Shown here piece by piece: positions 36,579-45,498 of a stretch of 64,000 nucleotides of DNA. Made by a program: the position numbers and the translations under genes. The stretch lies in NCBI RefSeq assembly GCF_008386395.1, contig NZ_CP043761.1, forward strand, positions 2,480,001 through 2,544,000, given 5' to 3'. The stretch is from Paenibacillus sp. 37. Its GTDB lineage: Bacteria; Bacillota; Bacilli; Paenibacillales; Paenibacillaceae. The stretch's first letter is position 1, and every line of letters begins with the position of its first letter. The notes under the pieces were generated by a model. That model was given only the letters and a program-made list of their open reading frames with translations, did not search any database and had not been told where the DNA came from.

Positions 36579-37367
36579 TTGAACGAGCGTAAAGCTTCAC
36601 ATTTGAACCATTCTGATCTGTGGGAAAAGTGGAAAGAACATGGAGATCTTGAAGCCAAGAAAACTTTGATTGAAAAGTATCTTCATATTGTAAATTATGT
36701 ATCCGGTCGACTGGCTGTTGGTTTGCCCAAAAATGTTCCCAAGGATGACTTGGAAAGCAATGGAGTTATGGGTTTAATTGATGCATTGGAGAAGTTCGAC
36801 TATGAACGTGGTCTGCAATTTGAAACTTATGCATCATGGAGGGTCCGCGGAGCCATTCTTGACGGTCTGCGTCAAGGTGATTGGGTTCCGCGTTCTGTGC
36901 GTGAGAAGGCCAAGCGAATTGAAGACGCCTATCAACAGCTGGAACAAAGTTATCTCAGGTCTGTTAGTGATGAGGAAATGAGCGAGTACTTGGACGTATC
37001 CACTAAAGATTTTCAACATATGCTTCAGGAAGTGGCAGTCATGTCACTTTGCTCGCTGGAGGATCCAATTCGTGAAGAAGAGTCTGAGACTCGTCTGTCT
37101 TTGATGGTGGATGAGAAAGCCAAAAATCCGGATTATAAAGTGAATGAGTTTTATTTGAAGGAAGCTTTGGTGCAAGGGCTTGACAAGTTGACGGTAAAAG
37201 AGAGAACGGTTGTTTCACTATTGTATTACGAAGATCTTTCTCTTAGTGAAATTGCTGAGGTTATGTCCCTTTCTCCGTCTCGTATATCCCAGTTACATTC
37301 CAAGGCAATATTACGATTACGCGGCACGTTGGACAAACAGAAAGATTTGTTGATGCGTAAAGATTAA
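36579..37367 (+). CDS. sigD: Motility RNA polymerase sigma factor SigD (FliA)
   Basis: SigD directs flagellin, motility and autolysin genes. It has 262 residues, and TTG starts it behind AAGGAGGGTG. Region 2 has LGDAL-type core-binding segments around FDYERGLQFETYASWRVRGAILDGLR. Region 3 follows RSVREKAKRIEDAYQQLEQ. Region 4 has LTVKERTVVSLLYYEDLSLSEIAEVMSLSPSRISQLHSKAI. As in B. subtilis it sits near the end of the fla/che train, so its dose depends on readthrough of the long message. Confidence 0.97.
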   Translation: MNERKASHLNHSDLWEKWKEHGDLEAKKTLIEKYLHIVNYVSGRLAVGLPKNVPKDDLESNGVMGLIDALEKFDYERGLQFETYASWRVRGAILDGLRQGDWVPRSVREKAKRIEDAYQQLEQSYLRSVSDEEMSEYLDVSTKDFQHMLQEVAVMSLCSLEDPIREEESETRLSLMVDEKAKNPDYKVNEFYLKEALVQGLDKLTVKERTVVSLLYYEDLSLSEIAEVMSLSPSRISQLHSKAILRLRGTLDKQKDLLMRKD

Positions 37368-37429
37368 TAGAGAGAAGTAATATCATTGGAGTTTGGGGAG
37401 TGGAAAGTCTAAAAGGGGGAAGAATTGCG

Positions 37430-38839
37430 GTGACACAGCGGACTGCTTTGGAACAATGTTTAAACATTGTTTTATCGGACGACAAATGCACAGCCTACCT
37501 TGAATTTTCCAAAGAGGAAGAAGGCTTTGCCTGCACGATTGATGAACTTGAACAATTTGTGGCGGACAAGGGCATCAGACAAGGTGTATCGCGAGAGGCA
37601 TTATTACTTTTTGTGAGCAACCCTGAAACCTATTTAAAAGATAAATACAAGATTGCCGAAGGTATCACTCCCATTCAGGGAACAGATGGATTCATCAAGA
37701 TCTTGGTTGGAATGGACGATACGAACGAACGACGACCGCTCGAATCGGAAGATGGAACCGTCGATTACAAAGAAGTGACCCGGTTAAACAATGTCCGTAG
37801 TGGTCAGATCATTGCAGAGCGGATCGCTCCTAGCGATGGCATATCCGGCAGGGCAGTAACGGGTGAGGAAATTCCTTATCGTCCGGGAAAAGAAGCTCGG
37901 TTTAAAGTTGGGAAAAACGTTGTGATTAACCCGGATGGCTCTGCGATGTATGCTGCACTGGATGGGCTGGTTACCAAAACGGACGGTAACAAACTGAATG
38001 TGTTTCCTGTTTATGAAGTCAATGGTGATGTTGACTACAATAACGGTAATATCGACTTTGTAGGCACAGTTGTCATACGAGGCAATGTACTTACCGGATT
38101 TAAAGTAAAAGCAGCAGGTGACATTCGTGTCGTCGGAGGTGTCGAAGGAGCTGAACTGGAAGCAGGCGGCTCAATCGAAATTACCGGTGGTATTATTGGT
38201 TATAACAAAGGACTGGTACAAGCAGGCCATAATGTTAAATGTACTTTCATTCAAGAAGGCAACGTAGATGCCGGTGAAGATGTTCTGGTTTCCCAAAGTA
38301 TTATGCACTCCAATATTCGTGCTGGCCACGGTGTCATCTGTGCGGGAACCAAGGGTCTTATTGTTGGTGGCTCGATCCAGGCTGGTCAGAACGTCTCAGC
38401 GCGTGTTGTGGGCAACAGCATGTCCACGGTCACTTCCATTGAAGTTGGTGTGCTACCAAAGTTGCGTAATGAACTCAATGATTTGCGCAAGGAAGTCAGA
38501 GAGCAGATGGATTCCTTGGACAAAACGAAGAAAGCTTTGACATTGCTGGATCAATTGGCTGCCGCTGGACAACTAACTCCAGATAAGATGTCGATGCGAA
38601 TCAAGCTGAATGCTACGCAGAAATCTGCTCTTCGTATAAGTGAAGAAACGAAAATGCGTATCTTTGAAATTGAAAAGGCACTTGAAGATACAAGTAAGGC
38701 TCGTGTTGATATTCTGAAGATGATTTATGGAGGCTCTAAAATAGTTATCGGCAGATACACGAAATTTATTAAAGATCCAGTGAGTCGAATTTCATTTTAT
38801 TATCACGATGGTGATATTACGATGGTTCCATACGTTTAA
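37430..38839 (+). CDS. DUF342 / FapA-like polymerising protein
   Basis: The product has 469 residues. The N-terminal domain starts TQRTALEQCLNIVLSDDKCTAYLEF. A glycine/valine-rich parallel beta-helix fills about residues 195-320 (for example GTVVIRGNVLTGFKVKAAGD and IRVVGGVEGAELEAGGSIEI). A coiled coil follows near 335-400, then a short beta-rich end. GTG 37430 lies 9 bases after AAAGGGGGA; the in-frame GTG at 37400 touches its site. DUF342 proteins resemble the bactofilin-like beta-helix, and FapA of Vibrio is linked to flagellar or polar regulation. The exact role here is unknown. Confidence 0.85.
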   Translation: MTQRTALEQCLNIVLSDDKCTAYLEFSKEEEGFACTIDELEQFVADKGIRQGVSREALLLFVSNPETYLKDKYKIAEGITPIQGTDGFIKILVGMDDTNERRPLESEDGTVDYKEVTRLNNVRSGQIIAERIAPSDGISGRAVTGEEIPYRPGKEARFKVGKNVVINPDGSAMYAALDGLVTKTDGNKLNVFPVYEVNGDVDYNNGNIDFVGTVVIRGNVLTGFKVKAAGDIRVVGGVEGAELEAGGSIEITGGIIGYNKGLVQAGHNVKCTFIQEGNVDAGEDVLVSQSIMHSNIRAGHGVICAGTKGLIVGGSIQAGQNVSARVVGNSMSTVTSIEVGVLPKLRNELNDLRKEVREQMDSLDKTKKALTLLDQLAAAGQLTPDKMSMRIKLNATQKSALRISEETKMRIFEIEKALEDTSKARVDILKMIYGGSKIVIGRYTKFIKDPVSRISFYYHDGDITMVPYV

Positions 38840-38891
38840 GTACAGCATTCAGGCACAGGAAGAAATCCATTCGAAACCGTGAGGTGAGCGT

Positions 38892-39206
38892 ATGAGTTTC
38901 AAAGCAGTGGAGTTGCAGATTGCGGTACCACGAACAAGTGAAGCGGGACGTTATCAAAGTGAAGCCCAGCAGCGACCGATTACGGATCAGAATCTTTTGG
39001 CAGAGCAAACGTCGAAAGAAGCAAATGAAGCAAGGCAACGAAGTGAAGCAATGGACGAAACTTCACAGACTTCGGTGCGTGATGGTCATAACCATGATGG
39101 GGATCAGCAGAGTGGTTCCGATGGACAGGAGACTGCTCAGGCTCAAGAAACTGTCAAACCTGCAGAGCACCCGTACAAAGGTAAACACATAGATTTGTCA
39201 TTATAA
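38892..39206 (+). CDS. Small hydrophilic protein after the DUF342 gene, unknown function
   Basis: The product has 104 residues, very rich in Gln, Glu, Ser and Asp, with no hydrophobic core; it is probably disordered. The first 15 residues (MSFKAVELQIAVPRT) and the last 12 (HPYKGKHIDLSL) look structured and motif-like, while the middle is low complexity. A clear GAGGTGAGCGT precedes the ATG. I recall no firm family name. Its place in the motility train suggests an adaptor or peptide that docks a partner by its ends. A second overlapping frame (38920-39192) is rejected as a shadow. Confidence 0.7.
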   Translation: MSFKAVELQIAVPRTSEAGRYQSEAQQRPITDQNLLAEQTSKEANEARQRSEAMDETSQTSVRDGHNHDGDQQSGSDGQETAQAQETVKPAEHPYKGKHIDLSL

Positions 39207-39271
39207 TAGATGGTTGTTATAGACATGAAGCCTTGCGCACCGATGGTTGAATCAGAAGGAGAGAACCCAAT

Positions 39272-39856
39272 TTGTCACCATGGATCATTATTGTCATATT
39301 AGGGGGCTGCGCCATCGCCTACGCTTATATTATGCCTCGGAAAAACAAGGCGCAAGAGCCCGGGCATCAATTGGTGCAGGAGATGGAATCTACGCTTGAA
39401 CATTACATGACCGAGATCGAAAATGATAATGATGCTCTTATTCAACGTGTGGCTGAAATGAAGGGAGAAGCGACAGCAGCAGATCAACGTATGCAATTGC
39501 AACTTCAGGAATTACAGCAGCGGTTGGATCAGCTGGAACAGAGCAAAAAGAACGAACCTGTCGCATCAACTGTGCCACACTCAGGTAATGTACCTGTGCA
39601 AGCTTCCGAAGGTTTGCAAGCTCAAGCGCTCGTGAAAAGTGTACAAGCAGAGGCGGCCCAGCAGGCGTTAGAAGCAGACCTACAGACCAGCAAGGTCGAA
39701 ACTTTGCCTGAGCGTGAATCGATTAAAGATAGATACCCAGAACTCTTTAATTTACATGCTGAGGGTAAATCGATGGATGCCATATCCAAGCAGACAGGCA
39801 TTCAGCGTGGTGAGGTACAGTTAATACTTCAATTGGCAGAACGGGAGGAAAGCTAA
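39272..39856 (+). CDS. SwrB-like / DUF6115-like membrane coiled-coil protein
   Basis: The product has 194 residues. It has a single N-terminal transmembrane helix (PWIIIVILGGCAIAYAYIM, about residues 3-21) and a coiled coil at about 33-92. A variable Gln/Ala-rich middle leads to a conserved C-terminal helix-turn-helix-like block with DRYPELFNLHAEGKSMDAIS and GIQRGEVQLILQLAEREE. B. subtilis SwrB, which also follows sigD, has the same topology and supports FliP and basal-body maturation. I infer a SwrB equivalent; DUF6115 membership is from memory. Start TTG 39272 behind AAGGAGAG. Confidence 0.75.
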   Translation: MSPWIIIVILGGCAIAYAYIMPRKNKAQEPGHQLVQEMESTLEHYMTEIENDNDALIQRVAEMKGEATAADQRMQLQLQELQQRLDQLEQSKKNEPVASTVPHSGNVPVQASEGLQAQALVKSVQAEAAQQALEADLQTSKVETLPERESIKDRYPELFNLHAEGKSMDAISKQTGIQRGEVQLILQLAEREES

Positions 39857-39859
39857 GTC

Positions 39860-40486
39860 ATGGACAAGCGATCCTTATGGATTGGTCTGGGGAGCGGCAT
39901 GATTATTGGTGCAGTTTTGCTTCAACTGGCCACAGTCGGACAAAATGCATTATCGGATAGTAATCTGGCCCCTGAGCAGACTGCCAATATGACCAAAGAA
40001 CAGCTTGAAACAGCGGCGAAAAGCCTGGATATGAAGGTGGTCGGTTCTGAAGAGGAATTGTACACAGAAGCTGAGTGGATAGAGAAGAAAAAGCAGGAAA
40101 GCAGTGAGTTGCAAGGGGAAACAGCAACACCACCTGAGACAGTAACCTCTACGGAAACACCTGCAGAGCCTGAGAAGCCACAAGAGCCTACTGCAAGTGA
40201 AGGTGAAGGGCAGAAAGAGATAACTGAGCCGAAGACAACAGAACCTGTAACGCCGAGCAATCCGAAAGGCGCAACAGTATCATTCAAAGTACGTTCAGGC
40301 AATAGTCTGGCGATCGTTGCAGCAAACCTAAAAACCGCGGGAATCGTAGATGATGCTCAAGCATTCATAAAGGCTGGCAAGGCTGAGCGAATCAATACCA
40401 AAATCCAGGTGGGTACCTATGCGCTTGAAAAAGGGGAAAGTTTCAAATCCATTATCGCAAAAATTACGAAAGAACCGTCAAACTGA
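39860..40486 (+). CDS. Membrane-anchored protein with LysM/MltG-N-like C-terminal domain
   Basis: The product has 208 residues. An N-terminal transmembrane helix (SLWIGLGSGMIIGAVLLQLA, about 4-23) is followed by a Glu/Thr/Pro-rich spacer (85-140). The last 70 residues read FKVRSGNSLAIVAANLKTAG, DDAQAFIKAGKAERINTKI and QVGTYALEKGESFKSIIAKI. This pattern resembles the LysM-like N-terminal part of the endolytic transglycosylase MltG, without its catalytic domain. An extracellular peptidoglycan-contact role is inferred. It starts 3 bases after the previous stop and is the last gene of the train; its end overlaps the terminator stem. Confidence 0.75.
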   Translation: MDKRSLWIGLGSGMIIGAVLLQLATVGQNALSDSNLAPEQTANMTKEQLETAAKSLDMKVVGSEEELYTEAEWIEKKKQESSELQGETATPPETVTSTETPAEPEKPQEPTASEGEGQKEITEPKTTEPVTPSNPKGATVSFKVRSGNSLAIVAANLKTAGIVDDAQAFIKAGKAERINTKIQVGTYALEKGESFKSIIAKITKEPSN

Positions 40487-40510
40487 GCATGCTCGGACAG
40501 GACGGTTTTT
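40474..40510 (+). terminator. Terminator at the end of the fla/che train
   Basis: ACCGTC (40474-40479) pairs with GACGGT (40501-40506), and the palindrome GAGCATGCTC sits inside the loop. Four to five T follow. The left arm lies within the last codons of the preceding gene. Confidence 0.7.
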
Positions 40511-40626
40511 GCGTATTAAACGGTACATTTTCAAAGCTTGATAATAATTAGCTCTGAGTTACATATCAAGTTTAAATGATTCGATACTAGCAAAAAATGA
40601 AAAGTAGATTTTAGCTTCAAAGACTG

Positions 40627-40655
40627 TTGCATCGGACAGTCAGTTATGCTATATT
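40627..40655 (+). promoter_or_regulatory. SigA-type promoter of rpsB
   Basis: TTGCAT (40627-40632), a 17-base spacer and TATATT (40650-40655) give a good housekeeping promoter. It leaves a leader of about 120 bases before rpsB. The leader starts with GTGTTAAAACACACGCATGT, whose ACAC can pair either with the upstream GTGT or with the downstream TGTG. It might be a feedback element, but this is not shown. Confidence 0.7.
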
Positions 40656-40780
40656 AGATAACGGTGTTAAAACACACGCATGTGCTAATTTTGTTGAGGG
40701 TGCTTTCCTTATGGAGAGTCTTGGCGAAAAATGATGCCGGCGGAGGACACAATAAAAACCATATTAGGAGGTGTGTGAAG

Positions 40781-41479
40781 ATGGCAGTAATCTCCATGAA
40801 GCAGCTTCTCGAAGCTGGGGTACACTTCGGTCACCAAACTCGTCGTTGGAACCCAAAAATGGATCGTTATATCTTCACTGAAAGAAACGGAATTTATATC
40901 ATCGACTTGCAAAAGACGGTGAAAAAAGTCGAAGAGGCTTACAACTTCGTTAAAGGAATCGCAGGAGAGAATGGTACAATTCTTTTCGTGGGTACTAAGA
41001 AACAAGCTCAAGATTCCGTTAAAGAAGAAGCTGAACGTGCTGGTCAATTTTACATTAACCAACGCTGGCTTGGCGGTACCCTGACTAACTTCCAAACTAT
41101 TCAAAAACGTATTGATCGTTTGAAACAGTTGGAAGCTTGGGAAGAAGACGGTACATTCGCTGTATTGCCTAAAAAAGAAGTTATCTTGCTTCGCAAAGAA
41201 AAAGATCGTCTGGAGAAATTCTTGGGCGGTATTAAAAATATGAAAGGCCTGCCAAGCGCCCTGTTCATCATCGATCCACGCAAAGAGCGTATCGCTGTTG
41301 CGGAAGCTCGCAAATTGGGTATCCCAATTGTTGGTATCGTTGATACTAACTGCGATCCGGATGAGATCGATTATGTTATCCCAGGTAATGACGACGCGAT
41401 CCGCGCTGTTAAATTGCTGACAGGTAAAATGGCTGATGCTGTAATCGAAGCTAACCAAGGCGAAGAAACTTCCGCTTAA
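40781..41479 (+). CDS. rpsB: 30S ribosomal protein S2
   Basis: S2 binds late on the back of the 30S subunit and is needed for S1/mRNA docking. It has 232 residues. ATG 40781 is behind AGGAGGTGTG and gives [27 protein letters not shown]; the longer frame from 40664 runs through the leader and is not the start. The family motifs [42 protein letters not shown] and [10 protein letters not shown] are present. An intrinsic terminator separates it from tsf. Confidence 0.98.
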   Translation: MAVISMKQLLEAGVHFGHQTRRWNPKMDRYIFTERNGIYIIDLQKTVKKVEEAYNFVKGIAGENGTILFVGTKKQAQDSVKEEAERAGQFYINQRWLGGTLTNFQTIQKRIDRLKQLEAWEEDGTFAVLPKKEVILLRKEKDRLEKFLGGIKNMKGLPSALFIIDPRKERIAVAEARKLGIPIVGIVDTNCDPDEIDYVIPGNDDAIRAVKLLTGKMADAVIEANQGEETSA

Positions 41480-41510
41480 TAGATTCGAACATATGTTATA
41501 AACTAAATGA

Positions 41511-41554
41511 AAAGGGTGGTTGGCAGGTGGATAACCTCTCACTGCCCTTTTTTT
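41511..41554 (+). terminator. Terminator/attenuator between rpsB and tsf
   Basis: GGCAG (41522-41526) pairs with CTGCC (41542-41546), and AAAGGG can alternatively pair with CCCTTT. Seven T follow. Partial termination here would lower EF-Ts relative to S2. Confidence 0.75.
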
Positions 41555-41594
41555 AGAGTGTACGTACAATACTTAATGTTGGAGGGAATTTATA

Positions 41595-42245
41595 ATGGCA
41601 GTTAATGCGAGTGCAGTAAAAGAACTTCGCGAAAGAACGGGCGCTGGTATGCTCGATTGCAAAAAAGCACTGGAAGAAGCAAACGGTGATGTAACAAAAG
41701 CAGCTGAATTGTTGCGTGAGAAAGGTCTTTCTGCAGCAGCAAGCAAAGCAGGCCGTGCAGCAACTGAAGGCGTTGTTGAATCTTACATCCACGCTGGTGG
41801 ACGTATTGGTGTCTTGGTTGAAGTTAACTGTGAAACAGACTTCGTTGGTAAAACGGATCAATTTAAGGATTTCGTTAAAGATGTAGCTATGCAAATTGCT
41901 GCAGCTAATCCTAAATTCGTTACACGCGAAGAAGTTCCTGCAGATGAGCTGGAAAAAGAAAAAGAAATCCTGAAAGCTCAAGCTCTTAACGAAGGCAAAC
42001 CAGAAAAAATCATTGAAAAAATGGTTGAAGGCCGTATCGGTAAATACTACGAAGAGTACTGCCTGCTGGAACAAACTTTCGTTAAAGATCCAGACAAAAC
42101 GATCTCTCAATTGCTGAACGAAAAAATCAGCCAAATTGGTGAAAACATCTCCATCCGTCGTTTCGTTCGTTACGAACTGGGTGAAGGTCTAGAGAAAAAA
42201 GTAGACAACTTCGTAGAAGAAGTAATGTCCCAAGTAAACAAATAA
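41595..42245 (+). CDS. tsf: Elongation factor Ts (short form)
   Basis: EF-Ts recycles EF-Tu by GDP release. The N-terminal UBA-like domain ([21 protein letters not shown]) contacts the G domain. The TDF motif is in [16 protein letters not shown]. The product has 216 residues, against about 293 in B. subtilis. Only one core subdomain appears complete, and the C-terminal half is cut short, ending [22 protein letters not shown]. The reading frame is intact with a good GGAGGG site, so this is a natural short form as in Thermus-type proteins, not a truncation. Confidence 0.95.
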   Translation: MAVNASAVKELRERTGAGMLDCKKALEEANGDVTKAAELLREKGLSAAASKAGRAATEGVVESYIHAGGRIGVLVEVNCETDFVGKTDQFKDFVKDVAMQIAAANPKFVTREEVPADELEKEKEILKAQALNEGKPEKIIEKMVEGRIGKYYEEYCLLEQTFVKDPDKTISQLLNEKISQIGENISIRRFVRYELGEGLEKKVDNFVEEVMSQVNK

Positions 42246-42247
42246 GA

Positions 42248-42402
42248 CGGTTTCTATAAACCGGCGAGCAGAATTGATTTTCGAAGATATAAGAATGATG
42301 AAACTTCGAAGCGTAAACTCCCTTATATCTCAGGAAAACAATGCCTTACCGGTTAAACGTTTTTCCTAAAAGAGCGGAACACAACTGTGTTCCTTTCTTT
42401 TT
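42248..42402 (+). promoter_or_regulatory. Candidate structured leader/attenuator between tsf and pyrH
   Basis: Several pairings compete. CGGTTT/AAACCG (42248-42263) is a local hairpin, but AACCGG (42259-42264) can also pair with CCGGTT at 42349-42354. TTCGAAG (42280-42286) pairs with CTTCGAA (42304-42310). AGATATAAG (42285-42293) pairs perfectly with CTTATATCT (42322-42330). The last two overlap and cross, so they exclude each other or form a pseudoknot. A terminator ends the region. Function is inferred. Confidence 0.4.
42376..42402 (+). terminator. Intrinsic terminator upstream of pyrH
   Basis: GGAACAC (42376-42382) pairs perfectly with GTGTTCC (42387-42393) around an AACT loop, followed by TTTCTTTTT. 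It ends the tsf message or attenuates entry into pyrH-frr. Confidence 0.85.
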
Positions 42403-42477
42403 AAGCAGGAGGCCATGCGCGAGAAGTTTTGTTGGTTGAACACCAAGCGTGTTCGATTCAAAGTGGAGGGTGAATAA

Positions 42478-43205
<728 letters not shown>

Positions 43206-43206
<1 letters not shown>

Positions 43207-43760
43207 TGCCACAAGCGGTTAAACAACATGCCGAAGAGCGTATGGAAAAAGCAATTCAAGCATTGCGTCGTGACCTGGCTACTTTGCGTGCAGGCCGCGC
43301 AACTCCAACTCTTCTGGACCGAATTCAGGTAGAGTATTATGGAGCAATGACGCCATTGAATCAACTCGCTAATATCAGTACTCCGGATTCCCGTACACTG
43401 ATGATTCAGCCTTGGGACAAATCCTCCATGGGTGACATCGAGCGTGCCATCATGAAATCGGATCTGGGTCTTACTCCAGCCAATGATGGCAGCATGATCC
43501 GTTTGTCTATTCCGGCATTGACGGAAGAACGTAGAGCGGAACTTGTTAAGCTGACCAAGAAGTTCGGTGAAGAAGGTAAAGTAGCGATTCGTAACATTCG
43601 CCGTGATGCGAATGATGACATCAAGAAAATGGAAAAGTCAGATATTTCCGAGGATGAATCCCGGAGACATCAGGATGATATCCAAAAATCGACCGACAAG
43701 TTTATTGCTGAAGTCGATAAGGTACTCGCTGCCAAAGAAAAAGAAATTATGGAAGTGTAA
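43206..43760 (+). CDS. frr: Ribosome recycling factor
   Basis: RRF splits post-termination ribosomes with EF-G. It has 184 residues, the family length. [22 protein letters not shown] and [23 protein letters not shown] are diagnostic, and the C-terminus is a long charged helix. Translation is coupled to pyrH (TAATG). Confidence 0.97.
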
Positions 43761-43771
43761 GACAAGCGCAG

Positions 43772-43801
43772 CCCCTCCAATACGGTGGGGTTTTGTCTCT
43801 T
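43772..43801 (+). terminator. Intrinsic terminator after frr
   Basis: CCCC-T-CC pairs with GG-T-GGGG around an AATAC loop, followed by TTTTGTCTCTTTTT. uppS begins 60 bases later. Confidence 0.6.
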
Positions 43802-43849
43802 TTTCCAAGCTTCAGATAAAGAAACTTCAGGGATTTTGGAGGAACAGGA

Positions 43850-44617
43850 ATGATCAAACGGGTTCGGTCGTGGTGGAATGGGGCTGACAAGCAGGAAACG
43901 CTGACTATATCCGAGGACAATATCCCGCAGCACGTCGCCATCATCATGGACGGCAATGGACGATGGGCCAAACGTTTGGGACTCCCGCGTATAGCCGGGC
44001 ACCAAAATGGCATGAAGGCGGTCAAACGTGCGACCATCGCGGCGGATGAACTGGGCATCAAATATCTGACGATGTACGCTTTTTCGACAGAAAACTGGAC
44101 GCGTCCAAAAGAAGAAGTGGATTTTCTGATGCGACTTCCGCAAGAATTTCTGGCTATAGAGCTGGATGAACTTATAGAAAAAAATGTGCGCATTCGCATG
44201 ATGGGGCAAGAGGAACATTTACCTTCTCATACCATCAATGCCTTGCGGGAAGCCATTCGTCTTACGGAACATAATACAGGTCTCGTTTTGAACTTTGCAA
44301 TGAACTATGGAAGTCGTCGTGAAATGACGGACTGTGTTAAACAGATCGCTCTGCAGGTGAAATCGGGGGAACTATCGGCAGAGGACATAACACCTGAACT
44401 CATTGATAGACATATGCTGACGGTTGACATGCCTGATCCGGATCTGCTGATCCGGACGAGCGGAGAGTTGAGATTAAGCAACTTTATGCTTTGGCAGCTT
44501 GCATATAGTGAATTATGGTTTACGGATATATACTGGCCCGAATTTGGCAAAAAGCATTTGCTTGAAGCAGTAGCCGAATATCAGCGCAGAACAAGGCGTT
44601 ACGGCGGTTTGAAATAG
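43850..44617 (+). CDS. uppS: Undecaprenyl diphosphate synthase
   Basis: This cis-prenyltransferase makes the C55 lipid carrier for peptidoglycan and teichoic acids. It has 255 residues. The catalytic Asp is in HVAIIMDGNGRWAKRLGLPR, with the further motifs GHQNGMKAV and YAFSTENWTRP. The C-terminal signature is DLLIRTSGELRLSNFMLWQ, then YSELWFTDIYWPEF. Its neighbours cdsA and dxr form the usual lipid block. Confidence 0.97.
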   Translation: MIKRVRSWWNGADKQETLTISEDNIPQHVAIIMDGNGRWAKRLGLPRIAGHQNGMKAVKRATIAADELGIKYLTMYAFSTENWTRPKEEVDFLMRLPQEFLAIELDELIEKNVRIRMMGQEEHLPSHTINALREAIRLTEHNTGLVLNFAMNYGSRREMTDCVKQIALQVKSGELSAEDITPELIDRHMLTVDMPDPDLLIRTSGELRLSNFMLWQLAYSELWFTDIYWPEFGKKHLLEAVAEYQRRTRRYGGLK

Positions 44618-44633
44618 ATGGAGGATGAAGCCG

Positions 44634-45428
44634 TTGAAACAGCGATTAACGACAGGAATCATAGCAGGTGTGTTGTTTTTAGGTTTTTGCATGCTGGGCG
44701 GACCCTGGTACCATGGTTTGGTATTGCTTATGGCTCTCATCGGTTATTATGAATTTGTTAAAATGACCGGGGTGATGCCTTTTTCAGGTGTGGCCCTGAT
44801 TGGATATGCTGGTGTTTTTGCCATTGTGTTTCCTTGGGAAATGCTGTGGGAGGCAAGACCGCTATCCTTATTTCAGGTCATCTGGATAGTAATGCTTGTA
44901 CTGATGACAGCTTCGGTTGTTACTAAAAATAAGGTTCCCGTGAATACAGTGGCCATGCTTTTCCTCGGCGTGTTGTATATAGGGATCGGTTTCTATTACA
45001 TTGCAGAATCCAGACATCTGCTTCATGGGTTGTTCTGGACGTTCCTGTTGCTGGGTTCCATATGGGCCAGTGATGCAGGAGCTTATTTTGTAGGGAAATT
45101 CATTGGTAAAAACAAACTGTGGCCTTCCATCAGTCCAAACAAGACTATAGAGGGCGCACTGGGTGGCATCGTAATTGCAATTGTTACTTCTGTTATTTTT
45201 GCATTAGTATCAGATGGTTTGCTTTCCTGGCAGAGAGCGATTGTAATCGGAATTGCCTGTGCAGTTGTAGGTCAGATGGGTGACTTGATCCAGTCTGCAT
45301 ACAAACGTGTATATAATATCAAGGATTCAGGCAGTCTTCTCCCTGGGCATGGAGGCATTCTTGATCGGTGCGACAGCTGGATTGTTGTTTTTCCATTCGT
45401 ACATATACTAATGCTACTGCCCTACTAA
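44634..45428 (+). CDS. cdsA: Phosphatidate cytidylyltransferase
   Basis: CdsA makes CDP-diacylglycerol from phosphatidic acid and CTP in the membrane. The protein is hydrophobic with about seven transmembrane helices. The C-terminal signature includes SPNKTIEGALGGI and MGDLIQSAYKRVYNIKDSG, then LPGHGGILDRCDS. The in-frame ATG at 44625 directly abuts GATGGAGG, whereas TTG 44634 has a 9-base gap and gives MKQRLTTGIIAGVLFL, the family start, so I chose it (264 residues). Confidence 0.95.
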   Translation: MKQRLTTGIIAGVLFLGFCMLGGPWYHGLVLLMALIGYYEFVKMTGVMPFSGVALIGYAGVFAIVFPWEMLWEARPLSLFQVIWIVMLVLMTASVVTKNKVPVNTVAMLFLGVLYIGIGFYYIAESRHLLHGLFWTFLLLGSIWASDAGAYFVGKFIGKNKLWPSISPNKTIEGALGGIVIAIVTSVIFALVSDGLLSWQRAIVIGIACAVVGQMGDLIQSAYKRVYNIKDSGSLLPGHGGILDRCDSWIVVFPFVHILMLLPY

Positions 45429-45498
45429 AGAAGAACATGAGTCTGAGATAACAGCATTGTTCGCCGTAGGCATTGGATAATTAAAGATGAGGTGCAGC

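Noticed and set aside
40709-41569. 286-codon minus-strand frame opposite rpsB
   Set aside because: Antisense to the conserved rpsB frame with low-quality composition. Long antisense frames arise from the codon bias of ribosomal protein genes.
41553-42134. 193-codon minus-strand frame opposite tsf
   Set aside because: Phe/Cys-rich antisense shadow of tsf with no recognisable domain.
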